A stretch of 64,000 bases of DNA from Tolypothrix sp. PCC 7712 (GCF_025860405.1 NZ_CP063785.1:62001-126000); one strand, 5' to 3'; shown: positions 9,020 through 18,961, numbered from the stretch's first letter. Program-made: numbers and translations. The notes: generated by a model not told the origin, from the sequence alone.

Positions 9020-11233
9020 CTAAATCTTCGGCAAAATTTCTGGTAACAAATGAGAAGGCACTTTTGATAAAGCTTGATTTTGTCCTTGAATTCCTAGCTC
9101 ACTGTGGAAGGCACGTACTGTTTTAACGACATAAGAAAAAGTGGTTTGATAAGCTTCTGATTGTTTACTTAATCCATTTAAGGCGTGCAAATGATTTTCT
9201 AATGCTGCTTCTAAATGTTGTGAACGGACTTTTTTATCAGCATTAAAATATTGATCTGTGGCAATTTGATAATGAGCTAATCCTAAGTTATTGTGCGTAG
9301 ATAGGACATCAAAACTTAAAACAGCAGGGTTAAGTGAGTGAGCTAATGCTAATGCTTCGTCATAAGCAGCAATGCACAATTGCAAATATTTATGCCGTTG
9401 TTCTTTAGTGGTTTGCGAAAGATTTGCTAAATGCCAATATGCCGTTCCCAAATTATTTTCTGTAGCTGCACAGCCACTAGGAACAGCCGCAGGTGTGCGA
9501 TATTTTAAAGCGTCGGTATAAACATCAATAGCCATCTTCAGATGGTGCGCTGGTTGCTCGTATTGGGCTAGATTCCAGTAGGCTGTACCGATGTTGTTTT
9601 GAATCATGCCATATTTAAGCGGCTCATATTCAGGGCTATAGTGAGCCAGTGCTAAATTATAAGCTGCGATCGCTTTTTTTAAATTGAATACAGGTTGATT
9701 GTATTGCCCTAAATGCCAGTAAGCAGTACCCAAGTTATTCTGGCAAGCTGCGTACTTTAATGGCTCCATTGCGGTTGTACGATAGCGTAGTGCTTCGTTA
9801 TACGCTATCACTGCTTGCTGCCAACTTTCGGCTGGGTTACCAAACCGCGCTAAATCACCGTAAGCTGTGCCTAAATTATTTTGCACCCGCGCGTAAGTTT
9901 CTGGGTTGGTTTGGGGTGATATTAGTTTTAAAGCTAATTTATAAAATTCAATTCCCTGCTCAATATAAGTTTGTCCTTCCTCAGAATTGGGTGGTGTGCG
10001 ATATAGCATCCAGTAGAGTGTACCCAAGTCATTCAAAATATCAGGTAGCTGGGGTGAGGTTTCATCAAAGGTAACTGCCTCTTGGTAGGCGAGAATTGCT
10101 ACCATGATGTTTTCTAAATTTGATTGCCCTTGTTCAATGCGGAGGCGATAGTAGTTGCCTAAGCGATGATAAGCTGCTGATAATGCTTCCCCAGATGCTT
10201 CCTGTGAATGCAATTTCTCAATTTCAACTAGCATTTGCTGCGCTAGAGAAACATCCTCGTCATCTTGAATAATCTTAGAATTAATGGTTTCTAGTACTAG
10301 CTCAGTTAAATCCTTACTAATATGAGCTAGCGATGGCAATTGTGGAAGCTTATTGCCATTATTCGATATTGCTAGGGGTGCTTCTGGCTTACCCTGAATT
10401 TGTAAGATTTCTGATGTGGAAATTGGTACAGCAGGCAGTGGTGTGGTATCTACTGGTGCTTCTGGCTCAAAATCTAATTCATCTTCAAACTTCAGCTCAT
10501 TACTTTCTACAGCTTTGAGTTCCGCCTGAGCCACTGCTTCTTCTAACAGGGATGGTTCAAAATCATCAAAATCTAAACTTCTCGAGCCTGCAAAACGTTC
10601 TGGATAGCCACCATTATGAGATGTTGGCGTTGGTTCGCCAGCAAACATAAATACACCAGTACGATAACGCCAAAACTGTGGTGCTGACTGCTGAATTGCA
10701 GATAACCAAGGACGCGGTACCCACAACAGCAAACTAGATTCGAGGAAACTGTTGGACTCTTGGTTAGCTAAATACTCTTCGCTTAAGCGTAGGTAATGTA
10801 AGAATAATCGCTGTACTGCTACTGGTTGCTTAGTCAGTAACTCGACACCAACAATTTGAAACGCTGGTATCGGTAAAGGTCGTCCGGGGGTATCTTTTGA
10901 TGCGCCAATAATTGGCGGTGGATAACTAGTGAGCCATTGATTTATCTGCGCGATGGGATTGGGATCGTTTAAATTTAAACGCAAAGTCGCTAAACGCGGA
11001 TAAGCTGGCGTACTACTTTCAAGGCTATCTTCTGGTTGATAAAGTATTTGTCCAACAGGATAAGCCAAAGTAGAATGCAAACGGGCGGCTACTTGATTTC
11101 TTAAGTGTAAATCATCACAAACTGCCAAGAACAATTGCCTTCGCAAATTCAGGCTTAAAGCAAGTTTTAATCGGTGATATACTTGCCGATTCCAAGAGAA
11201 ATTATCTGTGTGTGCAGTATCATTCACGCTCAT
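9020..11233 (-). CDS. Tetratricopeptide-repeat protein, function unknown
   Basis: A 737-residue protein with no signal peptide. The N-terminal 240 residues form a non-TPR domain (for example LNLRRQLFLAVCDDLHLRNQ) that seems predicted to be globular. Residues about 210-300 are acidic and proline-rich, a likely linker. From about 330 to 700 there are eight or so TPR units with the repeated pattern NNLGTAYWHLAQYxQPxxxLKxAIxAYxxAL. The regular NNLGTAYW signature marks it as a close tandem duplication. TPR arrays serve protein-protein contacts; the partner is not known. A possible ATP-binding site was looked for in the N-terminal part and not found. It stands alone, convergent with nothing and separate from the export cluster by tandem repeats. 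Confidence 0.8.
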   Translation of the reverse strand: MSVNDTAHTDNFSWNRQVYHRLKLALSLNLRRQLFLAVCDDLHLRNQVAARLHSTLAYPVGQILYQPEDSLESSTPAYPRLATLRLNLNDPNPIAQINQWLTSYPPPIIGASKDTPGRPLPIPAFQIVGVELLTKQPVAVQRLFLHYLRLSEEYLANQESNSFLESSLLLWVPRPWLSAIQQSAPQFWRYRTGVFMFAGEPTPTSHNGGYPERFAGSRSLDFDDFEPSLLEEAVAQAELKAVESNELKFEDELDFEPEAPVDTTPLPAVPISTSEILQIQGKPEAPLAISNNGNKLPQLPSLAHISKDLTELVLETINSKIIQDDEDVSLAQQMLVEIEKLHSQEASGEALSAAYHRLGNYYRLRIEQGQSNLENIMVAILAYQEAVTFDETSPQLPDILNDLGTLYWMLYRTPPNSEEGQTYIEQGIEFYKLALKLISPQTNPETYARVQNNLGTAYGDLARFGNPAESWQQAVIAYNEALRYRTTAMEPLKYAACQNNLGTAYWHLGQYNQPVFNLKKAIAAYNLALAHYSPEYEPLKYGMIQNNIGTAYWNLAQYEQPAHHLKMAIDVYTDALKYRTPAAVPSGCAATENNLGTAYWHLANLSQTTKEQRHKYLQLCIAAYDEALALAHSLNPAVLSFDVLSTHNNLGLAHYQIATDQYFNADKKVRSQHLEAALENHLHALNGLSKQSEAYQTTFSYVVKTVRAFHSELGIQGQNQALSKVPSHLLPEILPKI

Positions 11234-11896
11234 AGTGGCTACAAGGCCAAAACACCGTTTACATTCTTTTTCCGGGTATATCTCAGCAGTTAAACCCTGG
11301 GGAAATTTTAAAATTTAACATGACAATCTCCCTAAATATAATGATAATGCCGATTAATGAATGCGGGGTATAACCCTACACCTGTTCATTGCCAAGCTTC
11401 CGTCTAGGAATGCTATTCCAGAGGTTCTGCCTTGAATTAATTATCGGGCTTTGCCTTCTGATACAGCTTTGAAAATCAAAGCTAGGCATGAATCATGGAG
11501 GGTAAAACCTGACATTAATTCGCCAACAATATCAATAAATTTAGGAACTTGTAGCCTTCTATCTGTTGTCAAAAATATAACCATAAAGATGGTCTTCGTA
11601 TGGATTTTGTTCCACTCAGGATTAATCCCAGTTTTTAGATTTGAAGAAGGCTAAAGCCTATATTTATACTGCAACAAATATAATAATCTTAACAAAAATT
11701 GACACTATTATGTCCGAAAAAATTTTCGGTAAGTTAATAGGTATTTAAATTGCATCATCAGGGCAGGCAAGATGCCTACCCCACAAGAGATTGATAAAAT
11801 TTATCTGCTAATTAGATTTGTTTTAGCTTAACAGCCAAAGCTTTGTGTCAGTATCTATCAAAGGTACTCAAGAACAGTGAAATTATCTGACAAAAT
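11234..11896. other. Intergenic region without a recognised gene
   Basis: AT-rich DNA between two leftward genes. It should hold the promoter of the TPR gene at its left side. A short piece at about 11760-11790 (GGCAGGCAAGATGCC then TACCCCACAAGAG) resembles the dispersed inverted repeat at 27130-27184. Nothing else is recognised. Confidence 0.45.
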
Positions 11897-11926
11897 TAGG
11901 GGCGTACAATTAGCTGTACGCCCCTA
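11897..11926 (-). terminator. Perfect 12-bp hairpin downstream of htrA
   Basis: TAGGGGCGTACA and its exact complement TGTACGCCCCTA are separated by six bases. On the minus strand the hairpin is followed by AATTTTG. It lies 24 bp beyond the htrA stop codon, so it could end that transcript. The same GGGGCGTAC palindrome type is also a dispersed element in Nostoc genomes, so a repeat rather than a terminator is possible. Confidence 0.5.
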
Positions 11927-11950
11927 CAGTGGCTTATGTTTCAGTGCTAA

Positions 11951-13171
11951 TTACGAAGCATTTTGTAACTCAGCAGTGCGGACTGATAGTTGTTGTGTTT
12001 GATTACCTCGTTGCACTTTTACCTGCAACACTTGACCGAGTCGACTATTTTCGACAACATTCTGCAACTGTTCCGCAGTGGTAATTGCTTGTCCATCAAT
12101 TTGGACAATTACATCCCCGCGTCGAATACCAGCAGATGCAGCTGGGGAATTGGGTACAACTCGCATCACTAAAACTCCGTTAACTTCTGGTATTTGAATA
12201 GGAGAGTTAGGATCTGTGTTGTTCTGCTTGGCTAACTCGGGTGTTAAAGATACCATTTGCACACCTAAATAGGGGTGAGCAACTTTACCAGTACGTTGCA
12301 GTTGTTCTGCGATCGCCTTTGCTTTATCTATGGGAATAGCAAAGCCAATCCCCATAGCATCAGCACGAATGGCGGTATTAATCCCAATTACTTCACCTGT
12401 ACCATTTAATAACGGCCCGCCAGAGTTACCAGGGTTAATCGCTGCGTCAGTTTGAATAAACTCTAGACGTTTATCTGTAATCCCCACTTGGGCGCTAGAA
12501 CGCTTGAGGGTGCTGACAATTCCCAAAGTGACGGTATTATCAAATCCTAAAGGATTACCAACTGCGATCGCCCAGTCTCCCACCTGTACATTACTAGAAG
12601 AACCTAGGGGAGCAACTGGTAAATCATTCCCGGCATTAATTTTAACTACCGCCAAATCTGTAACTTCATCAATACCTTGAACTTTGCCATCAAAGGTGCG
12701 ACCATCTTTAAGTCGAACTGTGACGCGATCGGCTTTATCAACTACATGGGCATTGGTAAGAACTAATCCACTCTTATCCAAAATGAAGCCAGAACCCAAA
12801 CCGCGCAATTGTTCTCTCGATGGCTGTTGAGAGAAACCATCACCGAAAAACTGGCGGAAAAATGGGTCTTCAAAGAACGGATCGTTGCGACGGGTAATTG
12901 TGCGTTCTGTGTCAATCCGCACCACTGCTGGCCCCACACGATTAACGGCGGCTGTGACAAAGCTGCTGCTACCTATAACCGATGAAGCTGGTGATTGACG
13001 TTGCGCCAGCAATTCTGATGGATTTGCAGTTGTAGCCTTGGGTGCTGGTTCAGCTTCCGAAGGTAACACCCGCAGAGTGGTAAAAGTTAGCACAACTCCT
13101 AGAAATATGGCTAAAACATGGGAACTGAGTTGGCGTATAGACCGGGTTAGTTTGGGAAATCTCATAATCAC
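11951..13171 (-). CDS. HtrA/Deg-family serine protease with PDZ domain
   Basis: A 406-residue periplasmic or lumenal quality-control protease (family S1C). Residues 13-36 form a signal or anchor segment. The trypsin-like domain spans about 65-280 with the full catalytic triad: His142 (TNAHVV), Asp172 (TDLAVVK) and Ser250 (NPGNSGGPL). A single PDZ domain covers about 300-395 ([21 protein letters not shown]). Length and one PDZ domain match cyanobacterial HhoA/HhoB/HtrA proteins, of which several paralogues occur per genome; the exact paralogue cannot be assigned. An alternative start two codons in (MRFPKL) is possible. A hairpin 24 bp downstream may end the transcript. Confidence 0.93.
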   Translation of the reverse strand: MIMRFPKLTRSIRQLSSHVLAIFLGVVLTFTTLRVLPSEAEPAPKATTANPSELLAQRQSPASSVIGSSSFVTAAVNRVGPAVVRIDTERTITRRNDPFFEDPFFRQFFGDGFSQQPSREQLRGLGSGFILDKSGLVLTNAHVVDKADRVTVRLKDGRTFDGKVQGIDEVTDLAVVKINAGNDLPVAPLGSSSNVQVGDWAIAVGNPLGFDNTVTLGIVSTLKRSSAQVGITDKRLEFIQTDAAINPGNSGGPLLNGTGEVIGINTAIRADAMGIGFAIPIDKAKAIAEQLQRTGKVAHPYLGVQMVSLTPELAKQNNTDPNSPIQIPEVNGVLVMRVVPNSPAASAGIRRGDVIVQIDGQAITTAEQLQNVVENSRLGQVLQVKVQRGNQTQQLSVRTAELQNAS

Positions 13172-13462
13172 AACCTAAATCTAGAAGCGTAATTTTTACT
13201 TAGTCGTGACAACTCTATCTAAATTTATTTTTACAGAATCGATGAGAATGCTTGCGTATAGACGCTTGCACTCTACTTCATGTTTCACCATTTCAGAAAC
13301 TAGAGTCTAGGAGCTAAGTAACAAATATGTCCTTGCTCTCCCTGACAATGCCCAGACATAGAGTGAACACCTGTAATCAAATTAATTGTATATTTACCTC
13401 AAAAGCTATTATGGACATTTCCCCTAACAAAGTTCGGATTTCACGCCACAATTAAAGATTGG

Positions 13463-13688
13463 TGGTTGTAATTGGTAATTGGTAATTGGAATTTATCTCC
13501 CAATCCCCAATCCCCAGTCCCCAGTCCCCAATCCCCAGTCCCCAGTCCCCAGTCCCCAGTCCCCAGTCCCCAGTCCCCAGTCCCCAGTCCCCAATCCCCA
13601 GTCCCCAATCCCCAGTCCCCAATCCCCAGTCCCCAGTCCCCAATCCCCAGTCCCCAATCCCCAATCCCCAATCCCCAATCCCCAGTCC
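13463..13688. repeat. Long heptamer array CCCCAGT/CCCCAAT
   Basis: Two or three GGTAATT units are followed by about 26 tandem heptamers alternating between CCCCAGT and CCCCAAT (13499-13687). All six frames are open across it only because seven is prime to three and the unit has no stop, so the open frames here are not genes. It ends about 50 bp before the metal sensor gene and is the longest such array in the window. Confidence 0.92.
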
Positions 13689-13737
13689 CTCATCCCCACT
13701 ACGCTACTATCTTAGTTAGCCAACACTTCGATAACCC

Positions 13738-14136
13738 ATGAATGGAAACCGATCGCCTGAAGAATCCTTGAGTACATCTCAACCAGCAGAACACTCGCAC
13801 AATCACAGTAAAGATCACGAACATTCCGATCATCATTCTGTGCATGGAGACTCGGTACATCCTCACGTGCATAGCGAAGAGTCTTTAAAGCGAATTGTAA
13901 ATCGGCTTTCGCGTATAGAGGGTCACATTCGTGGTATTAAAACAATGGTGCAGCAAAATAGCCCTTGTCCGGATGTTTTATTGCAAATAGCCGCAGTCAG
14001 GGGTGCATTGGATCGGGTAGCGCGAATTGTGCTCGATGAACATTTAACTGAGTGTATTGCTAGAGCTGCCCAAGAAGGTAATATTGATACGGAAATTGCC
14101 GAACTTAAGGCAGCTTTAGATAGGTTTTTGCCTTAG
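13738..14136 (+). CDS. CsoR/RcnR-family metal-sensing repressor, InrS-like
   Basis: A 132-residue DUF156 regulator. The all-helical core starts at about residue 49 (LKRIVNRLSRIEGHIRGI) and has the Cys-His-Cys ligand set: Cys77 (SPCPDV), His102 and Cys106 (EHLTEC). That set binds Cu(I) in CsoR and Ni(II) in cyanobacterial InrS. Residues 19-46 form a histidine-rich tail (eleven His, for example HSHNHSKDHEHSDHH); InrS also carries N-terminal histidine ligands, so a nickel sensor is the favoured call, with copper as the alternative. Such tetramers repress metal-export genes until metal binds. No exporter gene is adjacent. The start is the first ATG after a tandem repeat; no clear ribosome binding site is seen. 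Confidence 0.8.
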   Translation: MNGNRSPEESLSTSQPAEHSHNHSKDHEHSDHHSVHGDSVHPHVHSEESLKRIVNRLSRIEGHIRGIKTMVQQNSPCPDVLLQIAAVRGALDRVARIVLDEHLTECIARAAQEGNIDTEIAELKAALDRFLP

Positions 14137-14208
14137 AAAATAGCTATTATCAATCAATAATTATCTTCAGAATTTTTATTCATTAGGGTGACTGACTATC
14201 TATAAAAA

Positions 14209-15018
14209 ATGCCTTTAACAAATTATAAATTTAACTACTCTTTCATTAAAAACTACAATAAGCCGGTAATTCTTTTTTTGCATGGCTTTATGGGAAAAAT
14301 TGATGAATTTGATGAAGCCATCACCTTATTATTTGATGAATTCTCTTATTTGACTATTGACCTCCCTGGGCATGGCAGAACGCAAGTTTTAGGAACTGAT
14401 GAATGCTATACAATGCCATACATCGCTCATGCATTAATTAACTTGTTAGATGAACTGCAAATTAGCAGATGCTTTTTAGTTGGCTATTCAATGGGTGGGC
14501 GATTAGCTTTATATCTTACCCTGCATTTCCCAGAACGTTTTTTTAAAGTGGTACTAGAATCTGCTTCTCCAGGTTTAGCAACAGAAGCAGAAAGGTTAGC
14601 GCGTATTCAATATGATTATCATATAGGCAGAAAATTAATCAGAAGTCTTGAGACAAGTGATTTTGAAAATTTCTTATCAAATTGGTATAGTCAACCGATT
14701 TTTGGTGATATCAAAAATCATCCCAAATACGAATTGATGCTCGAGAGTCGCTTGCAAAATCATCCTCTAGAATTAGATAAATCCCTACGTTTTATGGGTA
14801 CGGGATATCAACCTTCTTTATGGGAAGAACTCAAACAAAGTAAGAATCCTCTGCTGCTATTGGTTGGGGAATATGATGAAAAGTTTATAGATATTAATCA
14901 GAAAATAGCTGATATCTGTAAAAATGCTCAATTAAAGGTAATTAAAAATGCTGGGCACAATACTCACTTTGAAAATACCAGCGAATTTGTACAAAATCTC
15001 CGCACATTTTTAGCGTAG
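14209..15018 (+). CDS. menH: 2-succinyl-6-hydroxy-2,4-cyclohexadiene-1-carboxylate synthase (MenH)
   Basis: A 269-residue alpha/beta hydrolase. The oxyanion region is LHGFMG (24-29), the nucleophile elbow is GYSMGGR with Ser94 and the MenH-typical Arg98, and the catalytic histidine is in AGHNTHF (His250). The segment DLPGHGRT and the helix after it (LESASPGLATEAERLAR) are characteristic of MenH. It would remove pyruvate from the SEPHCHC intermediate in the pathway that, in cyanobacteria, makes phylloquinone for photosystem I. No other men gene is in the window. A general esterase is the alternative, but the GYSMGGR and ASPGL motifs favour MenH. Confidence 0.8.
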   Translation: MPLTNYKFNYSFIKNYNKPVILFLHGFMGKIDEFDEAITLLFDEFSYLTIDLPGHGRTQVLGTDECYTMPYIAHALINLLDELQISRCFLVGYSMGGRLALYLTLHFPERFFKVVLESASPGLATEAERLARIQYDYHIGRKLIRSLETSDFENFLSNWYSQPIFGDIKNHPKYELMLESRLQNHPLELDKSLRFMGTGYQPSLWEELKQSKNPLLLLVGEYDEKFIDINQKIADICKNAQLKVIKNAGHNTHFENTSEFVQNLRTFLA

Positions 15019-15224
15019 ATTGTTGAATTCACGTAGGAAAGCCAGTCGCGTGGGCGGTGAGTGCAGCCACACATGCGGCTATACGCTGAGTAGACTGCCG
15101 TGGAGGTTGGGTAAAGGTTAAAGGGAAAGGGGTAAGGGACAAAAACCTTTCTCCTTTACCCCTTCTCCTTTACCCCACCAAGTTGCCTTAGCGTACTACT
15201 AGAGAGAAGTTAAATCAGCACTGT

Positions 15225-16523
15225 TTACAGGCTAGAAAGTACTTCCCTTGCTACGGCTAAAGTTTGGTCAATATCTTCATCGGTGTGAGCAAAAGAAGTA
15301 AACCCAGCCTCAAATTGAGATGGTGCTAGGTAAATACCACGCTCTAACATACCGCGATGGAAACGTCCGAATTTAGCTGTATCCGCACTTTTCGCATCTT
15401 CGTAGTTATGCACTGGGCCTGCTGTGAAGAATAAGCCAAACATGGCGCTGATATGACCGCCACAAGCTGCATGACCAGTTTCTTGAGCAATTTGCAGTAA
15501 GCCATCTGCTAGCTTTTTGGTAATGCGCTCTAGGTAGTCATAAGTACCAGGTTTTTGCAGCAATTCTAGAGTTTTAATCCCTGCTGTCATCGCTAGGGGG
15601 TTACCAGAAAGTGTCCCAGCTTGATATACAGGGCCAGCAGGGGCAACCATTGACATAATATCGCGACGACCGCCATAAGCTCCCACAGGTAAGCCACCAC
15701 CGATAACTTTACCCAAGGTGGTCAAATCGGGGGTAACGCCAAATTTTTGTTGCGCGCCACCATAAGCGATGCGGAAGCCTGTCATGACTTCGTCAAAGAC
15801 TAATAATGCGCCATGTTCATGGGTAAGTTCCCGTAAGCCTTCCAAGAATCCTGCGTCGGGAGGAATAAACCCAGCATTGCCCACCACTGGCTCTAAAATC
15901 ACACCAGCAATTTCATCACGGTTTTCTTCAAACAAAGCCTTCACAGCTTCCAAATCATTGAAAGGAGCTGTGAGAGTACTAGCAGTTGCCGATTTTGGTA
16001 CTCCTGGGGAGTCGGGTAAGCCGAGTGTCGCCACACCAGAACCAGCTTTTACCAAGAACATATCAGCGTGTCCGTGGTAGCAGCCTTCAAACTTGATGAT
16101 TTTTTCCCGATTGGTAAACGCCCGCATGAGCCGTAACACAGCCATACAAGCTTCAGTTCCAGAATTCACGAATCTGACCATTTCGATGCTGGGAACGGCA
16201 TCAATGACCATTTCTGCTAAAACATTTTCCAGTGCAGAAGGCGCACCGAAACTGGTGCCTTTTTCCAAGGCTTCATGTAGCGCGGCAATTACTTCTGGAT
16301 GAGCATGACCACAAATAGCAGGGCCCCAAGTACCTACATAGTCGATGTATTGATTACCATCAACATCCCAAATGTATGCGCCTTTGACGCGATCAAACAC
16401 AATTGGCTGTCCACCGACAGATTTGAAGGCACGGACTGGGGAACTAACTCCTCCAGGCATGAGATTTTGGGCAGCGGCGAAAATCTCTTGTGATTTTGTG
16501 GTTTTAATCGACGTATTTACCAA
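15225..16523 (-). CDS. hemL: Glutamate-1-semialdehyde 2,1-aminomutase
   Basis: A 432-residue class III PLP aminotransferase-fold enzyme that converts glutamate-1-semialdehyde to 5-aminolevulinate, the entry to heme, chlorophyll and bilin synthesis. Diagnostic segments are [12 protein letters not shown] near the N-terminus, the NSGTEA loop, GCYHGHAD, the EPVVGN motif, FDEVMTGFR (binding the PLP ring nitrogen), the PLP lysine in [17 protein letters not shown], and [10 protein letters not shown]. All key residues are present and the length is typical. It stands alone, convergent with menH across a spacer containing an AAAGGGGTAAGG/CCTTTACCCC inverted repeat at about 15125-15176. Confidence 0.97.
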   Translation of the reverse strand: MVNTSIKTTKSQEIFAAAQNLMPGGVSSPVRAFKSVGGQPIVFDRVKGAYIWDVDGNQYIDYVGTWGPAICGHAHPEVIAALHEALEKGTSFGAPSALENVLAEMVIDAVPSIEMVRFVNSGTEACMAVLRLMRAFTNREKIIKFEGCYHGHADMFLVKAGSGVATLGLPDSPGVPKSATASTLTAPFNDLEAVKALFEENRDEIAGVILEPVVGNAGFIPPDAGFLEGLRELTHEHGALLVFDEVMTGFRIAYGGAQQKFGVTPDLTTLGKVIGGGLPVGAYGGRRDIMSMVAPAGPVYQAGTLSGNPLAMTAGIKTLELLQKPGTYDYLERITKKLADGLLQIAQETGHAACGGHISAMFGLFFTAGPVHNYEDAKSADTAKFGRFHRGMLERGIYLAPSQFEAGFTSFAHTDEDIDQTLAVAREVLSSL

Positions 16524-16631
16524 GGTTCTCTCCTACGTGAGGGGCAAATTAAAAGCTCTATCTTAGGATAGGGTTAAAAACTGTTCAGAATTTCTATCCT
16601 ATAAAATTACCAGAACTAAAAAAATAACAAT

Positions 16632-16820
16632 ATGTTATACCAGTCGAATCAAGATTTGCCTGTAGAAATTCGCTCGCGATTATCTGAGGCATACCAGGAT
16701 CTTTATCGGGCGGCTTTTAACTCGGCAGTTCACTGGTATGGTGAAGCCGCAAAAGCGCATAAGGTGGCATTGAGTGCGGTAAAGATGCAATCTGCTATGG
16801 ATAAGAATGCTCTAGTTTAA
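16632..16820 (+). CDS. ChaB-like small protein
   Basis: A 62-residue protein. The pattern SNQDLPVEIRSRLSEAYQDL followed by YRAAFNSAV and AHKVALSAVK matches the ChaB family (DLP..., a helical tail with AxxxAW-like repeats), known as a regulator of the ChaA cation antiporter in E. coli and also found in baculovirus relatives. It is divergent from hemL and precedes hisIE by about 100 bp. The function in cyanobacteria is unknown. The short length matches the family; no ribosome binding site stands out. Confidence 0.6.
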   Translation: MLYQSNQDLPVEIRSRLSEAYQDLYRAAFNSAVHWYGEAAKAHKVALSAVKMQSAMDKNALV

Positions 16821-16921
16821 GATTATATAATTGGCTGACTATTAAAAAAATCGTGCGAGTTGACCTATTGAGAATGGTATCGTGAATCAAGGAATCGTTC
16901 TCACGCAAAAAATTAGCTGGT

Positions 16922-17572
16922 ATGTTCTCTAAAGAACCGCATTCACTACACAACGCCATCCCCGTTGAAAAAATTCGTTATGACGAACAAGGTCTAGTAC
17001 CGGCAATAGTTCAAGATTATCTTGATGGCACTGTCTTGATGATGGCGTGGATGAATCGGGAGTCTTTACAAAAAACTTTAGAAACCGGAGAAACTTGGTT
17101 TTGGAGTCGATCGCGTCAAGAATTGTGGCATAAAGGGGCGACTTCTGGTCATCTGCAAAAAGTGCAAAGTATCCGTTATGACTGCGATAGTGATGCACTC
17201 CTCATTGGCATAGAACAGATAGGAGATATTGCTTGCCATACAGGAGAGCGCAGTTGCTTCCATCAAATAGATGGGCAAATAGTAGCCCCACCAGGCGATA
17301 CATTGTCACAATTATTTCAAGTAATCTGCGATCGCCGTGACAATCCTACGGAGAGTTCCTACACCTGCAAGTTATTTGCTGGCGGTGATAACAAGATTTT
17401 GAAAAAAATAGGTGAAGAAACTGCTGAGGTTGTCATGGCATTTAAGGATGATGATGCCGATGCGATCGCAGGTGAAGTTGCAGATTTGCTCTATCATACT
17501 TTGGTCGCTTTAGCACATCATAAAGTTGATGTCAAAGCCGTTTATCGGAAGTTGCAAGAACGGCGGAAATGA
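16922..17572 (+). CDS. hisIE: Phosphoribosyl-AMP cyclohydrolase / phosphoribosyl-ATP pyrophosphatase
   Basis: A 216-residue bifunctional enzyme for steps two and three of histidine synthesis. The N-terminal HisI domain (about 12-115) has [33 protein letters not shown], and the metal ligands in YDCDSDALL and [10 protein letters not shown]. The C-terminal HisE domain (about 120-214) has the pyrophosphatase helix motif [18 protein letters not shown] and [11 protein letters not shown]. Both domains are complete and in the normal order. It stands alone; cyanobacterial his genes are usually dispersed. Confidence 0.96.
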   Translation: MFSKEPHSLHNAIPVEKIRYDEQGLVPAIVQDYLDGTVLMMAWMNRESLQKTLETGETWFWSRSRQELWHKGATSGHLQKVQSIRYDCDSDALLIGIEQIGDIACHTGERSCFHQIDGQIVAPPGDTLSQLFQVICDRRDNPTESSYTCKLFAGGDNKILKKIGEETAEVVMAFKDDDADAIAGEVADLLYHTLVALAHHKVDVKAVYRKLQERRK

Positions 17573-17619
17573 AGGGGTAAAGCAGTTGAAAACCTCCTAC
17601 CTGGATTTGTAGAACTGAC

Positions 17620-18201
17620 ATGGTTGCTCAACCTGAGACAAAACACTACACCGTTGAAGAGTACCTGGAACTCGAAGTTGCCTCCGACATCCGCAACGAA
17701 TATCGCTATGGAGAGATTACCCCTATGACGTGTGGAACCCCAGACCATAATGATATTGCCAGCAACCTTGTGGCTATCCTGAAAGGAGGATTGCGGGGAA
17801 AGCCATACCGTGTATTTATCCTGGATCAGCGACTCTGGATTCCCGGTACAAATCTCTATACTTACCCTGATGCGATGGTTCTGCCCAAACCCTTAGAACT
17901 TCAAACTGGACGCAAAGATACTGTCGTAAATCCCTGCTTTATCGCTGAAGTGTTGTCTAAATCTACCCAAAACTATGACCGTGGCGAGAAATTCGTTGCC
18001 TATCGTAAAATTCCTACCTTCCAAGAATACCTGCTGATCGATCAATATTGCATACACGTTGAGCATCATGTCAAAACAGGCGCTCATCAGTGGCTATTTT
18101 CAGAATACGATGACCCAAATGTCACCCTTTCTTTAAGTACCTTTGAGTTGCAAATTCAAATTGCAGAACTTTACGAAAATATTGATTTTTCAAACGTTTA
18201 A
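17620..18201 (+). CDS. Uma2-family (DUF820) PD-(D/E)xK protein
   Basis: A 193-residue member of the family, massively expanded in cyanobacteria, that has a restriction-endonuclease-like fold. Visible hallmarks are YTVEEYLELEV, ITPMTCGTPDHNDIASNL, PDAMVLPK (motif aspartate, TYPDAMV) and the FIAEVLSKSTQNYDRGEKF segment with the catalytic E-x-(S/K) strand, then YRKIPTFQEYLLID. The function of these proteins is not established; a nuclease linked to mobile DNA is the usual suggestion. The 3' flank (18210-18264) holds a decayed sequence that is repeated after the toxin gene at 18962-19016. Confidence 0.85.
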   Translation: MVAQPETKHYTVEEYLELEVASDIRNEYRYGEITPMTCGTPDHNDIASNLVAILKGGLRGKPYRVFILDQRLWIPGTNLYTYPDAMVLPKPLELQTGRKDTVVNPCFIAEVLSKSTQNYDRGEKFVAYRKIPTFQEYLLIDQYCIHVEHHVKTGAHQWLFSEYDDPNVTLSLSTFELQIQIAELYENIDFSNV

Positions 18202-18209
18202 GTTGAAAG

Positions 18210-18264
18210 GCTAAAACATAAATAGAACAAGTGATTGAAGCTGAAGCAGCGATCGCAAAAACTT
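18210..18264. repeat. Imperfect direct repeat flanking the toxin-antitoxin pair, left copy
   Basis: About 45 of 55 positions match 18962-19016, including the identical core GATTGAAGCTGAAG and GCGATCGCAA. The two copies lie on either side of the toxin-antitoxin genes. Confidence 0.65.
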
Positions 18265-18334
18265 GAATAAACCAGCAACTTGAAGCATTAGGCATCACCC
18301 TAACTGCTACGACTTAAATTATCTGGGAGTAATT

Positions 18335-18577
18335 ATGAAAGCACTTAAAGTCATGGCAACGATTAACGATCAGGGACAACTAACTTTAGATCACCCGCTT
18401 TTAACTGATAAAAATAGCCGAGTAGAAGTCATTGTGCTAATCCCTGATGAAGAAGTTGTTCTGGATGATCAATCTCAAGCAGAAGTTTTAGCAGATTTTC
18501 GGCAAGCGTGGCACGAAGCCATGACTGGGCAAACTATCCCGGTGGCTCAAATGTGGGAAGGGCTAGAAGATGGTTGA
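18335..18577 (+). CDS. Putative antitoxin of a type II toxin-antitoxin pair
   Basis: An 80-residue protein preceded by GGGAG at 18323-18327, seven bases before ATG. The N-terminal half looks like a small beta-rich DNA-binding domain (MATINDQGQLTLDHPLLTDK, resembling AbrB/MazE-like or cyanobacterial toxin-partner proteins), and the C-terminal half is acidic and helical (EVLADFRQAWHEAMTGQTIP), as expected for a toxin-wrapping tail. It overlaps the downstream toxin gene by eight bases, so the two are translationally coupled. The family could not be named with certainty; the call rests on size, partner and overlap. Confidence 0.6.
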   Translation: MKALKVMATINDQGQLTLDHPLLTDKNSRVEVIVLIPDEEVVLDDQSQAEVLADFRQAWHEAMTGQTIPVAQMWEGLEDG

Positions 18578-18956
18578 TCGGCCTTTGATTCAAGTTGACG
18601 CTTCGCTAACATTCAACCGAAATATACGCACTCTTGCTAAGAAATATCGCAGTATTAGAAATGATATACAACCTGTTATCGAACAACTTCAGCAGGGAGA
18701 GTTACCAGGAGATCAAATACCTGGTGTTGGTTATACAGTCTTCAAGTTGAGAGTCCGAAATAGCGACACTCAAAAAGGTAAAAGTGGTGGCTATCGTTTA
18801 ATTTACTACGTCAAAACAGCAACAGGAATCATTTTACTGACCATTTACACAAAATCTGAACAAGTCGATATCGCCGCAGATGACATTCAGAGCATCATTA
18901 CAGACTATGAGCAACGGACTCTCACCGAGCAAGATGATATCTCAGACAATAGCTAG
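18570..18956 (+). CDS. RelE/ParE-family toxin
   Basis: A 128-residue protein starting inside the antitoxin gene (ATGGTTGA overlap). The pattern TFNRNIRTLAKKYRSIRNDI, then LPGDQIPGVGYTVFKLRVRN, then SGGYRLIYYVKTATGIILLTIYTKSEQ is that of the RelE superfamily (plasmid stabilisation type), in which the R-x-x-Y strand and the following KSEQ segment belong to the mRNA-cleaving surface. It would cleave ribosome-bound mRNA unless bound by the upstream protein. Lengthwise it has a short C-terminal extension after YTKSEQVDIAADDIQ. The pair is flanked by a 55-bp imperfect direct repeat. Confidence 0.75.
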   Translation: MVDRPLIQVDASLTFNRNIRTLAKKYRSIRNDIQPVIEQLQQGELPGDQIPGVGYTVFKLRVRNSDTQKGKSGGYRLIYYVKTATGIILLTIYTKSEQVDIAADDIQSIITDYEQRTLTEQDDISDNS

Positions 18957-18961
18957 AAATT

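Noticed and set aside
13441..13741. Six overlapping open frames rich in GIGDWGLG or NPQSPVPS
   Set aside because: They arise from the CCCCAGT/CCCCAAT heptamer array, which is open in every frame; there is no ribosome binding site or non-repeat sequence.
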